From assembly GCA_023374045.1 (NCBI GenBank), contig CM041779.1, positions 145,205,485 to 145,269,484 of the forward strand: 64,000 nt of DNA. The letters run 5' to 3'. The first letter of the stretch is position 1. Every line of letters begins with the position of its first letter. Below, piece by piece: positions 45,136 to 57,230 of this stretch. The notes under the pieces are model-generated. The model did no database searches, was not told the DNA's origin, and worked only from the letters and a program-made list of their open reading frames with translations. Source of the stretch: Limonium bicolor (taxonomy: Eukaryota; Streptophyta; Magnoliopsida; Caryophyllales; Plumbaginaceae). The position numbers and the translations under genes are program-made.

Positions 45136-47167
45136 TATGTTATTGCTTTTATATATATACATGTTATATCCATTTTAGATACCAATTGTATATATAAGTG
45201 TATATATACATATATATATTCTCATAAATTATAGTGCTAGCTATTACATATATACATATATATATACCATATAACTGTTGTAACACTTATAACATTGTAG
45301 ACTAATCATTCTTATTCTCGCATCAGCCCGTACTTTTCATTAAATTACAATTTTACCATATTACTTATAATATAACAACCCTTAACAATTTTAATCTATC
45401 ACATAGTCACCTTACTACAATTCATAAATCCCCTTTACAACTCACTAATTGGACCCATAATTATTTAGAGTTGCCCAAAACAAATTCGTAACCTAATTTA
45501 CAGAACACCCAAATTGATTTCCCATTCGATTTCAACCTCAGCAACCTTAATCAATTTCAAACCCTAAATTTCTATTTCAAAACCTAATTTAATTTCTGAT
45601 TCGCAACACAAATTTGAAAACCCCATTTCAATTCGGAAATCCCAACTTAATTTACCAATCCCTAATTTTATTGATTTTCCCAAATCAATTTTTACCACCT
45701 AATTTTGAACATAACCCTAATTTTAACCTTATTTCGATTTGGTCAATCCAGTTATTCAGATGTGTTCAACAGAAATCTTAATATGCAAGAATTTCAACTA
45801 CAACTTCACCAGAACACTAAATTCAGCATAATTTCTGAATCGGTCAAACTACCAACAATAACTCTAATTTCCAGATTTTCATCAACCTCAAAGTCTCTAA
45901 AAATTCACTCAAACAGATGCCAGCCAACCCTAAATTCGGGACCCCTATATTCACCAAACAAACCTTAATTTTCGGTTTGACAAAAATTCAAAACATTTTG
46001 TTTTCCTCTTGTCGTTTTGAAACCCTATTTCAGTTTAGGGTTCTTATTTTGCAAGGGGAAAACACCACAATTTATTTTCAATGTCCATTACAGAAGCTCA
46101 GCGTTGTACAAAATTTTGGCATCATCAAAACGTAAGGAAAATAAACCTTAGTTCGGTTCCAACAAAATACTCTACTAACCCTACCATTTGAACTTAATCA
46201 CAACACATAAATCACTAACTATGTCCTAATTTTCGGACATAACAGAACCAAAACAAGAAAGAAAAAATAATATTACTAATGTACACCTTCAGTTTTCCAG
46301 ATCGTAAAACCCCTAAATTGTGTTAAGCGAAACCTAATCTCGTTCTGTACGAGATTTTTCGGTTTTCCACATAAAAATTCCTTTTCCACCATTTCGATTT
46401 CACTGACAAAACACACTCACGACATGTTCCTCATAGTTTTTGAAACCCTAAAATCTCAGATTTGTAAGTCTAAGTACATGGATTGTTCAGACTTTATACC
46501 AAATTTCACAATGAAAGAAACGGCTCCGCAGGTGTTCATACTCGCACATAGTTTTAGCAAAAACTTTTTTAAAAAAAATTTACCAGCGAATCGGCCTTAA
46601 AGCACCGAAGGTCAAAGGAGAAGGAATGAAGTTTGTTCCCTAACTTTTGGTTCCAAATCTAGTTCAAAATCGGAAAGAAGATGAGATAAACAAAAATAAA
46701 ATTTACTGATATACACCTTGACACTTCAAGAGGAGCTTGGCTCTAATCTCGGCCTTCTTCTTCTCTCGATCCGGCTTTCACTTTGCCGGTTTCAATCTGG
46801 TGTGTGCGCGATGGAGCAGTTTTCGGGCGAGAAAGAAACCGGGTGGCGTTTGTGCCCTTGTCCGCAAGTCGGGGATGATTTGAAGAAGTATGGATTGAGA
46901 GGGTGAAGGAAATGGAGGCGCAGAATGTGTGTCCCTTATTCAGGTTTAGAGTTTGATAGAGGGGGGTGAACAGAGAGGCGCGAGCATGTATGTATCGCTA
47001 GTTAGGGTTGTGAGTATTACCGTGAGTTTAGAGGAGAATGAAGGCTAAAGTTAGCCAGTAAAATTGTAAATTGCAATGAGTTTGGGCTGGTACTGGGACG
47101 GAAAACATATTAGGCTGGACCGGCTCTACCGAGAGTGAAAAAAGAAAAAAAAAATTGGGCTGGCCCA

Positions 47168-47912
47168 GTCTTATGTAGGGATGGCAATTTTAAACGGATA
47201 TCCGATAATCCGATCCACCCGATTAAATAAACGGATAAAAATCCGAACGTAAATGGATGATAACCGGGTGACGGATAATCGGGTGACGGATCCGGGTCGG
47301 ATTCGGGTGAAATAATTTCATCCGTCACCCGATCCGATTATCCGTTTAAAGATTCACCTACTAACTATTAAGGTACCACATTAGTTAACAATGGATGTAA
47401 TTTTGGTTTGTGTCTGCAAGTGTGACCACATTACACTTAATTGGTTTGTGTTTGGCCGTCTCCAAGTGTGACCGGCTGACCGCACGTCTGGTGTGTTTGT
47501 GTTCTGAAACATTTTTGGTTTTGCTGTAATTTTCTTTGGGTAGAGATCTTATTTAGCTCTAGCTGAGCAAAGACAATGCATTATTTTCTTGTTGTATTGG
47601 CAGGTTATAAACTTATTATTAACATTATGTGCCAAAGAATTACCAAAATTATAAGGAACTTTTATTATACGGGGACTTTTTATATATGTTATGTTTCAAA
47701 GAATTACTAAAAATATTGGAAAATTTTATCTAGAAATTACATCCGATTATCACCCGATCCATCCGTTTACCCGCGGATGATGGACGGATGGATGACGGAT
47801 GAAAAATAACCGGATGACGGATGGACGGATGATGGGTGATATATCCGGGTGACGGATGCGGGTGATGCTTCACCCGATCCGAACCCGATCCGTTGACATC
47901 CCTAGTCTTATG
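47168..47912. mobile_element. hAT-type MITE (729 bp) with perfect 8-bp TSD
   Basis: The element is 47176-47904. Its ends TAGGGATGGCAA and TTGACATCCCTA are near-perfect inverted repeats. The 8-bp duplication GTCTTATG flanks it at 47168-47175 and 47905-47912. Subterminal parts repeat ACGGATGA and CGGGTGA words in both directions. There is no transposase ORF. An 8-bp TSD and this terminus are typical of hAT. Confidence 0.93.
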
Positions 47913-48477
47913 GCTGGCCCATTTTGTTGCATTACATATCCAATGTCGTTTCTAGCTTGTTCTTGACCCGTTTTTCATGTCGTTTGTGACACGTTGTCAA
48001 GTTTAACGAGACAGACCATTTTATGTCTTTAAATTTATACTTTCAAACAATAATTATTATTGTTATGTATAAGTTATATCAATTAGTATTTAGTTTAGAA
48101 TTGGTTTGCATTTCGCCATTTTAGGTGAAAACGCGACATCTTTTATTCCAACTGCTTAACCAAATTTTCAATACCTCTAAATTTACTCAAATAATTTTAT
48201 AAGGTATCTAAGATCTCACTTTTACTTCTAAATATTTGTGACACGTTTTTCGATGTAAAAGCGTTAAATTTTATTCTCGTTTATATTTCTTTCTCTAAAA
48301 CTCCACAATGTCGTTTTAGGGTTCGTAAATGTTTCCTAACGACTTTTTAGGGTTTATTTAAATATTATATTATTCCCCTTTGATTATTAAAGGATATTCG
48401 TTCCTTAATCTCTCATTAATTACTTTTATTTAATTAATTCATTATTAATTAAAGTAATTAATATTAGGGATATTTCA

Positions 48478-48511
48478 ATTTACCCCCTTAAAAGGACTTC
48501 GTCCCGAAGTC
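48478..48511 (-). other. PPT plus hairpin of element E
   Basis: TTTACCCCCTTAAAAG abuts the LTR. GACTTCG (48495-48501) pairs with CGAAGTC (48505-48511). Confidence 0.83.
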
Positions 48512-49036
48512 ATATTCCTCAATTAGGAGTATAATATATATATCTACCCATGATTCCCATAATGTACATCTATGTGATGTAACATTCACGCATAATGTGT
48601 TGTGCTCATATTGCACATAGCCCTCAAATGTGGTGTTAATTCAAATATATGGATATAGGTGATCCATCAGCACCATCAATTCCTATCAGTTCTAACCAGC
48701 TTGACAACCTCCCCGAGGTGTCCACATCATTCTACGTTCACATTCCATCTCTATGATTCAATCAGTATCCAAGCGATACTCTATGTAAAGGATTCATAGA
48801 ACATAAATATATATATATATATCACATGTATCTTTAACAGATACCACTTCACATTATCGTACAAGTATCTCATAGGATACGTACAAACATACATTCACAA
48901 GTGTACAATGCACATACAATCAAACAACACATGCCCCGCATGACAAACAAACAACCAACAACGAACAACAATATATTGTATGCCCCGCATACGACTCGTT
49001 AAACTTAGTGCACACACTGTGCACAGCCAAGAGGCT

Positions 49037-49077
49037 CTACCCCCCCCCCCCTTAAAAAGGGTTACGCCCCCGTACCC
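49037..49077 (-). other. Second PPT-like tract plus hairpin of element E
   Basis: TAC, eleven C, TTAAAAA, then GGGTTACG/CGTACCC with one bulged base. It sits ~550 bp upstream, in sense, of the LTR-proximal PPT. Confidence 0.7.
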
Positions 49078-51375
49078 CGCAAGTATACAACAGTCGCTAA
49101 CCGAAGAGCGCTGGATACTTGGGTCTCATGGAGTTCTTCCTCGTTCTTGTATTTGAAACTTTGGAGTGGAGTCTTCTCATATTGAGAGACGGGTTGATCT
49201 TAGTCATTCGATTCAAAAGGAAATTATTCGAAAGGTGAGGCGCATACATTTCCAGCCAAAGGCACGGAGTACTTGGTGCGCTCTCTCACTATGTTCTATT
49301 GGGCTCACTCGCTCCTTATTGAGGCGCAGACCCACGGATATAGGGCTAATACGCCCTTCGTTCCATTGGAAACAGGGGTATCTTAGCCGGTGCGGTAACT
49401 GGATTTAAATCGTGTATCGATGTTCTAGATCAATAACGCGGAATATAGTTTGCGATGTTACCATCTTCACTCATTGATATAATGTTGAGGTGAAGTACGA
49501 TATTAATTGTCAGTGCTGTTTTTTACTGGTTCCTATTGTTTGTTTAAGACATATGGTTATAACTGCACGAGAATAATTCTTGTAATCCCGTGTCTCCCGG
49601 TGTGTGTTCCGGATTAAGGTAAATAATTAAAATATTTGTTATGTACTTCTCATTGCTATATATTGTGCTTCCCGTGTGCCGGTTTTGTAACATTCTTTGT
49701 ATGGTTCATCCCGTTTATTAGGGGACACCCATTGTTATAATTACATCATGTTAGCTCTGTTTAACATCCCGTGGGGGTATGTTTTGGCAGTTGAGGTATT
49801 TTCCTCAGTTGTATTTTACATTTTATATTCACACGTTTTTTCACAAGGAATATCATTATATATTTGTGAATTCATATTTGAGTTATGGTTTGAACTCGGT
49901 ATTTATCTAGGGACGTGTCCTTTAATTATCCAGGCTGTTGTGTAGCTTTTCTTGCATTTTATTCCTCATTATTGTTTTCCGTGCGAGCTTGCTCGTCTAT
50001 GTTTGGGAAAGTATTCATTCACATAGCAGTTTGTAATGGTCGCTTCCGCGTTATTTCAGTCAATTAGATGGTTGTATATTTATTGTGGTATTTTCTTTTA
50101 AGTTCAGGGCATCCGCTAGTGTACTAGCTTCGCCTTATTGAATATTAGATAATTAGGTACTTGTGTTCAACCTCTTCCTGGTTAAGAACGTACCACTGTC
50201 CTTAATTTGGACGTAATTAATTATGATACCATTTGGTGTTGTTGTACATATTTTTATGTTTGGAGAGTAGCTCTCTCTTTGCCCCATTTACGGGTAATGA
50301 TTATCATCATTGAATAGTTGCTTCTGCATATTGCATATTGTTGATTTAAACGGCTATTGAGCCTTTTTGGGTATTATTTTCTCATTTTCCCATTTATTGG
50401 GTCATCTTGCTTGTCAATTAATTTACTATCAATTTTCTCCTCTGTCAGGAGGTTTTCCTTTTTGAGTCACTGTATTTTAGCCCTTCCTGTGCGGAGTTAT
50501 GGCTTGGTCACATTATATTCAAGGTTACTGGTTCAATTGCTTCCGTTAGTTTAACTGGGGTTCTATTCGTTAATTTATTCAATACGGTTATTTACACTGG
50601 CCTTGGTTTACATCTCTAACCTTCGTGTGGAGTTGACTACCTCTTGTGTCCCTTTCACCACATGTCTACGTGTATGAGGTACCGTACTGATACATTGCTA
50701 CTTACTTGACTAACTCCGGAATGAGTCTGTCGAGCCCACAAGCTCTCATGGAGTGTGGTCATCCCATAACTCGTTTATAGACTCGTAGTGTCCGTCACAC
50801 ATTCGTGAAGTATTCTGTTGTCAATCTCCCTTCTTGTTGGTATTGGGGGTCTCCCGTGGGAATGTTCGGTTCCCTGGGTTTCATGCCCAATGGTGATGGG
50901 TTTGTGTATTTGTATTAGCAGATGTTCGTTATGCTTATCCTAAAGGTATGGGTCGTACTATGATAATGGGAGATGGTTTTTCTCCTCTTTGTTGTTGAGT
51001 ATATTGTTGATAACGGTGTCTTTGAGTTCTCGTACTGTAAGGTTGTTATTGTTTATTGTTTAGTAATTCCTTTATTGGGGTTACTCATATGCTGAGTCGA
51101 CTGTTATTTATCAGATCTCAAGTGTGTGGGTTGGCGCTTGTTAATTAATTGGCATTTTATTTATGTTGTTTACGGTATGTACCGTAGTTCCCTTAACTTC
51201 ATTATATTTTCCGGATCGTAACATTTAACGTAGTACCGGATGTATTCCCCCTTTATGGGAGTCCTTCTGGTATTTTGGTTCTAAACATTTCTTGTTAGTC
51301 GTTATATTAATTTTAGACATTGTTATCTTAGTAACATACATTGAAAGCTCATGTAGGCTGTTCCACGCCTGAATT
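49078..51375 (-). other. Non-coding interior of element E
   Basis: No retroviral domain was recognised. The segment 50660-50830 is clearly related to 60625-60800 in element F, sharing TGATACATTGCTAC, ACTCGTAGTGTCCGTCACAC and GTGAAGTATTCTGTTGTCAA. So E and F belong to one family of non-coding elements. Confidence 0.65.
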
Positions 51376-52692
51376 TTGGAACACAACAAAGGTGTTAAAA
51401 ACACCACCCAACCTAGTATATTAACTGGTAGTAACTAGGTGAGAAAATGGTGAAGATTTACCTTGTTAACATTTCCGAAAATGGAGTGTTTAGCTTAGAT
51501 CTTGCTAGATCTTTAAGGTGTAGATATATTGACCGAATAACCATGAAAAAAATGAAGAGAATGAGCTGAAGGGAGTCAAGAAACAAACCGGCAATGAATG
51601 GGAGAAGGTAAGGTAGTTTAAGGCATTATTTTACCTTATAAATCACTTAAGCTTTACTTCCTCTTCTTTTTTATTTTTCAGCTGAAGAACACTCTCACTT
51701 GAAGATGGGTGTTTTCTTTCATGAATGGAGAAGGAAATGGAGAGCTGGAACTGGAAGAATACGGATGGGAAGGGTGGAAATGAAAGAGAAAAATAATCTT
51801 GCCTTTTAAAAGTAATTAATGTCACAAAGGGAATAGTACTAGGTTAGTCATGTTTAGATATTTTTGAAGTTTGCTTAGGCATGAGGAAAGCCTCTTATGC
51901 AGGCGGCAGCAGTGGAAACGGTCAAGGGTCAATGGTTGACCATTGACTAGATTAAGTAATGAGGTGTTATTTAAGTACTATTCACCCAAATTTACCTATT
52001 TTGATTTTTTATTTGTAAGTTTTGAATGAAAACTTCTAATGTGGTACATCATGACACATTAGTTTAATAATGAATGTAATCTAGTCCTTAAAGTGACATA
52101 AAATCAATATTTTTTGAAGTAATACACCAAAATGTGCTTTAAGATGTTTTAAGACACATTTTGTGTTAAAGCTTGTTTTTGAGCTTGGTTTTCTTTAGTA
52201 ATTGTTTAATTACATTCATTATATGATTACTAAACTTAGAAATCCAATTTGGAATCCAATGGAGGTCACAAAACCTTTAAGGTTTCTTAGAGCACATTTT
52301 TGCCCTAAGTGACGTTTAAGCATGTTAATGCTAGCTCTTTGATGTTGGAGTGTTGTCCAATAGTTTTATTACGTTCATTTATGAGTTAATATGCTTAGGC
52401 AGTATTCCCGTTCTCCTGGGCTCATGCCCTTTGGTGTATATTAGTTATCTCACTTAGGCTTGTGCCTTGTCTCATTGGTTTAAACTTTGATGTTTCGTAT
52501 GCAGGTTGTTTGCCATTGTTTTAACTCACATAATCATCATCACTGACAGTCGTCATAGTAGTAGACGACATGTCTTTCACATATACACATAATTATTAGT
52601 CTTTACATGGTGGAACGCCAATGGCGGCAGCCACTCCTTTACTTGGAACTTGTTTAATGATCAGTATGATCGTGATAATACACATAAGATTT
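51376..52692 (-). repeat. Degraded LTR-like fragment next to element F
   Basis: 52100-52330 resembles the U3 part of LTRs A and F (AAAATGTGCTTTAAGA, ACATTTTGTGTTAAAGCTTG, GAGCTTGGTTTTCTTT; compare 21400-21500 and 56735-56830). 51400-51820 may be the matching leader side. 52400-52692 is unassigned. No ORF with a known domain. Confidence 0.5.
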
Positions 52693-52784
52693 TGTAACAC
52701 CCCATCCAACAACAAATACATAACAACAATCTGCAGCGGAATACACAACTCATCAATTAACTCAACTCGCTGGTGTTACACGCC

Positions 52785-52806
52785 GTTAACCACCCACGTG
52801 GCTAAC
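52785..52806 (-). other. Conserved LTR-terminal hairpin (element F, left LTR)
   Basis: GTTAACCAC/GTGGCTAAC with loop CCAC. The plus-strand A-C mismatch is a G-U pair in minus-strand RNA. Confidence 0.82.
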
Positions 52807-54597
52807 AAGGCTAATACACATACATTGTACCGGTCTGATGGGCTAAATTCCCGAGCGACTACACATTACTATCGCTTTCCATCAACAACAACACAACGCA
52901 CTCCTTCCAACTATACCGAGTATTTATAAACTGATGCCGACAACAATTTCGGTCTTACTACACCTACTGTATACATACACTTAAATGATTACCCATGTAC
53001 GACGACTACCCGTCCTACTCTCGAACGGCTTCCAGCACTTCGTACCTGAAATAGGAAAAGAAGAGAAAGGGTGGCCCCCAAGGGGCTCAGCACCTTTGCT
53101 GGTATGGTAATCCCGCAGCCCACATGCTACCGGGCCACGCACAACTAATTGTCGTCTTAGCATGCGGTTGATTATTTTTTTAATCATACATGCAACTGTA
53201 AACACACAACACATAATCATTCGCCTCAACGGGCTCAACAAACGGATAATATATCCTTACTTAATAAGTCACTCATGGTATTCATCATCCCTAGAGTGTT
53301 CCTCCTCTAATGGAGCTACTTCCTTAATAGACGACACATACCCTTAAATCGGGTTATCCTTAAACGCCTCTTATCACAAACTGGGAATCATATCCATGAT
53401 CCACACACTCCACATTATAAAACCTACAACATACACTACATACAACACTTAACAACACTTTGCACGTTTCCACGTGCACAACATAATACCGCAATAGATA
53501 TTGCATCACAACAAAAATACATAACATAACGGGAGTGGTTCTCTTAGGAACCGACCCAAACATTGTTTATACACTGGTGAGCCTAGAGAATGATGCCAGT
53601 CTCATGATAAGCTCGTTATACAATAACAACAACACTCATTACCGTCCTAATAGTTGGACGAGTAACTTAAGTTAAGGCGGTTCGGGTTTGGAGGCCCGAA
53701 CACACCACACAAACACATGTTCCCCCTAAACCGATCATAAGTCAGAATAGCTAAGCTTTGGAGTAAGCTAATGGGAGATCATAACCCGTGAGGGAAACAA
53801 CCATAACAAAGAGAAGGGTGAGGCTAGGAAGGATACCCTCTCCCAAACAACGCGCGACCGGCCAAACCGGATTCCTCACCACTGTTAGTACATACTTACT
53901 TTAGATATTAGTTAGAACCCCACTATGGAGTCTATCATGACTACACACCATACAGTATTACAACTGGGTTAAACACACAAGGGAGATCCTTACATTCACA
54001 TACACATATCACACAATTAACACACGCATAGCCGTGGTTAGTACGTCCCATGGTACGGGTCGTTTACTCCGAATGCCGAACTCTCATGTGATCCTAGACT
54101 CAGTTAACTAAGGTTAACACTTCCGAGGTTAAATGGTATCAGAGTTGAACACGCCACATAAATGAATTACTGTAAACTCATTACATGTTTTATCTTACAA
54201 CGTGGCAAACATACAGAAAAACACATTGGCATACAAGCCGGTGTAATCCGGTAGGACACAGGTTGCAAGAAAACCATACCTGTCACCGGAGTCCACTTTA
54301 CCACGTCCACTTATGTTCCTCGAGCGATTCTCGAACAACTGTTAACATCACATGTGTTTTTATTAACATCGGGGTTTGCTTGATTATTTAATGTCAAATG
54401 CTTAACTTTCCCCGTTAACCTAGTTACATAACTTTACATTTTAACTTGTTTTACTTTTACATTTTGATACAACTTTTCACCCACTTAATTGCCATTTAAA
54501 ACTCACCTAACATGTCCTTAACAACCTTATAACATCATTACCTATCAATCCCCATCATTACCTATCATTTCATAACCTTAAACCATATTTTTGGTCC

Positions 54598-54778
54598 GAC
54601 CGGACTTGCCGACCGGACTTACCCAAGTCCGGTCGATTCCAGAACACATTTCCGTCAAAATTTTTCTACTCCGACCGGACTTGTAAGTCCGGTCCTATGT
54701 CCGGTCCATTCCAGAAACTAATTCCCACAGGGTAAACTGGGCCCGACCGAACTTGCAAGTCCGGTCGCAAGTCCGGTC
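54598..54778 (-). repeat. Three-unit hairpin array, ~73-bp period (element F)
   Basis: Units start at 54598, 54673 and 54744, with GACCGGAC paired to GTCCGGTC. This matches the array at 19154-19490 but has two units fewer and C-G pairs where A has A-T pairs. Confidence 0.85.
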
Positions 54779-57194
54779 TGCCCCAGATCTTTGTTTTCCT
54801 TTTTTACATTCAACTCCAAACTTCACCTCATATATCCTAGTATACCCTAACCTCATTTGGGCACTTCAAACACACCTTATCCATGTGCTAAACTCTTTAA
54901 ATCACTCACCAAAACCGTTTTATCATTCACAAACTTCTTACAAAGTTCCTAGTACTTGGGATGTTTTCTCCTTAAGATTTATAAGTGGTAGTTCACCAAT
55001 AATGACCACTACACCAAGGTGTTTCCTCTACACCTTAACATCTTCTCTCAACTTCTTTTCTTACTAACTAAACCTCCTTTTTCACATCTTACCTAATCAT
55101 CACTTATTCCTTGGATATCAACATTACCTAAACCTTAAACAAACTCATCCAAGACTTAAATACATCCTCAAAACACACATTGAATTCCTAGAACTTCCAA
55201 GATAACACCTAAATCCTTGCATCACTCTAAATCACCTTAACACATGTTTTCTTCTCAAGTAAACATTTATTCACCTTTAACACTTCCTAGTTCACCAAAA
55301 CTCACTTAAAACACTTAGATCTTCTTACACATTTTCCCAAATTTGGCCATAGCTTCTCTTGTATTTACTCACATCCAAACACTTAGGTTTTTACCTTATT
55401 TCATACAAGAACACCTAAAATCCATCAAACACATTTTTTAAACACAAGACTTCACACATTTAGCACTACATCACAATATAGTGCATAACTTAAATTGCTT
55501 GGCACTTAGGCCCTTAAACAACATGGCTCTTAGGCCCTTAAATTGCATAACCTTAAACACTGAATTTCCCACATAAATAATGCCTTTGACCTGCAAATAC
55601 ATACACCAATACATATGTTCTTTTACTAGTCTCTTTGAGAACACTTTACTAGGTCATTCACCATTTGCTCTTTAGGTAGTTTTAACAAGCATTATAAGCT
55701 TATTTCTCCTAAGGCATTAAACCACATTAAGATAGCATATTTACCTCTTTTCCTCCCAAATTTCTTTCTTGTTTCCTTACAAAACCGGTAAGGCATTTGG
55801 TTCCTTGCCAACTACTAAACATTATACAAACAACATAATGAGTATTCAAGCTTTAAGCTCCATCTCATTGTAAACCCTAGGTTTACATTATTTCAAAACA
55901 TTAATGTAGTTGTTTTACCTTAATCTTTGAAGGGTGTTTGAATATCTATGAAGAGAGGACCCCACCTAGTCCTTGAAAGATTCAAATGGAGCTAGAACAA
56001 AGCAACACAAGGAGCTCCATCAATGAATTTCGGTCACACAAAACATGGAGGAAACTTGATTTTTCTTTGAGATTCCTTACCTAGGAGCAAGGGAGATCAA
56101 TAATATGTGGAAAGACAAGCTCAATCTCCATCAATGGTGGAACCCCATGGCACCGAAATGGTGATCTTGAAATTTTGAGAAGATAGGAATGAAGAGCTTG
56201 ATGAGAGGAAGAGAATGGTGGTGTTTGTTTTTGATTTGGTTAAGTGAGCTAGGTTTTACAAGAGTTCAAAGGTGGACTTCCATGGTGGTGGTGCTGTATG
56301 AACGTGAGAGAACAGCAAGAAGAGAGGTTGAAGAGAGTGGAGCCGTGTGAAATGAAGAAAGGAATGAGAGAAATGAGATAAGTTTGCTTTTTAGAAGATA
56401 TTTGTACTTAAAAAGCAAATAGTAACTATATTAGTCATCTTTATTTCTTTAACAAGTTAACAAGTGAGTGGTGAGTCACCACACCTTAAAAACCGGCCCC
56501 CAATAGTACCTAGGGGTATTTTAGACTTTATTAATCAATTGTCTCACTTATACTAACATATGTTACAAAATAGCTTATAAAAATCACTATTCACAAAAAC
56601 AAGGCACATTGTTGTGAAATTTTTGATTTCCCATTGATATCTTCCAAATGTGATACTATATAGTACACAAGTTAATTAAAGAGTATGATGGACATTTAGC
56701 CATTCAAAACTCATTTACAAGACAATTTTTCAAAAACGTGCTTTAAGACTCCTTAAAGCACATTTTGTGTTTTAACTTGTTTTCAAGCTTGGTTTTCTTT
56801 AGTAATTGATTTAATATGTTCATTAACATATAAATAGGTATAGGTATGACCATTAGGTCTTATACAAATTCATCCCAAGCTTAGAGCACATTTTTGCTCA
56901 TATTGACTTTAAGGTATTTATTTGTGTTTTGTTTGGTTCCAATGTCTACCAAAGTTTCCTAAGGACTTAATTTGCCTTATTAAATCATAATTGAATATTA
57001 TTAAGTCTTGGTAGGCTCTTTGGGTCCTAACCAAGTTCACTCATAGCTTAGAGCATGTTTTGCTCAAACTGTGTCTTAATGCTTTATTGCATTTACTATG
57101 GTCTAAATTGTTCACTGATGTTACTAAGGCACTTTTTAGCCTTACATACCATAGTTTGATATTTAAACCACATATCAAGGTTTGGGGTATTTCA

Positions 57195-57230
57195 ATCTAC
57201 CCCCCTTAAAAGAACTTCGTCCTCGAAGTT
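57195..57230 (-). other. PPT plus hairpin of element F
   Basis: ATCTACCCCCCTTAAAAG abuts the LTR. AACTTCG (57213-57219) pairs with CGAAGTT (57224-57230). Confidence 0.85.

Larger units (their letters stand above)
41512..48477 (-). repeat. Long LTR of element E (6,966 bp including two MITEs)
   Basis: It starts TGTAACACCCCTCTC inside the LINE and ends GGGATATTTCA before a PPT. The terminal hairpin is at 41626. The middle (43,200-46,300) is very AT-rich and resembles 12240-14260. The two MITEs account for about 1.3 kb. ORFs are short and unrecognised. No partner LTR with the same start was found in the window. Confidence 0.75.
52693..57194 (-). repeat. Left (3') LTR of element F (4,502 bp)
   Basis: It runs from TGTAACACCCC to GGGGTATTTCA. 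Much of 53,000-57,194 aligns by eye with LTRs of element A, including the CAGCACC..GCTGG block (53090) and the CATGGCACCGAAATGGTG segment (56145). It holds the terminal hairpin and a three-unit hairpin array. The TATA region of A is degraded here (near 56397). Confidence 0.88.
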
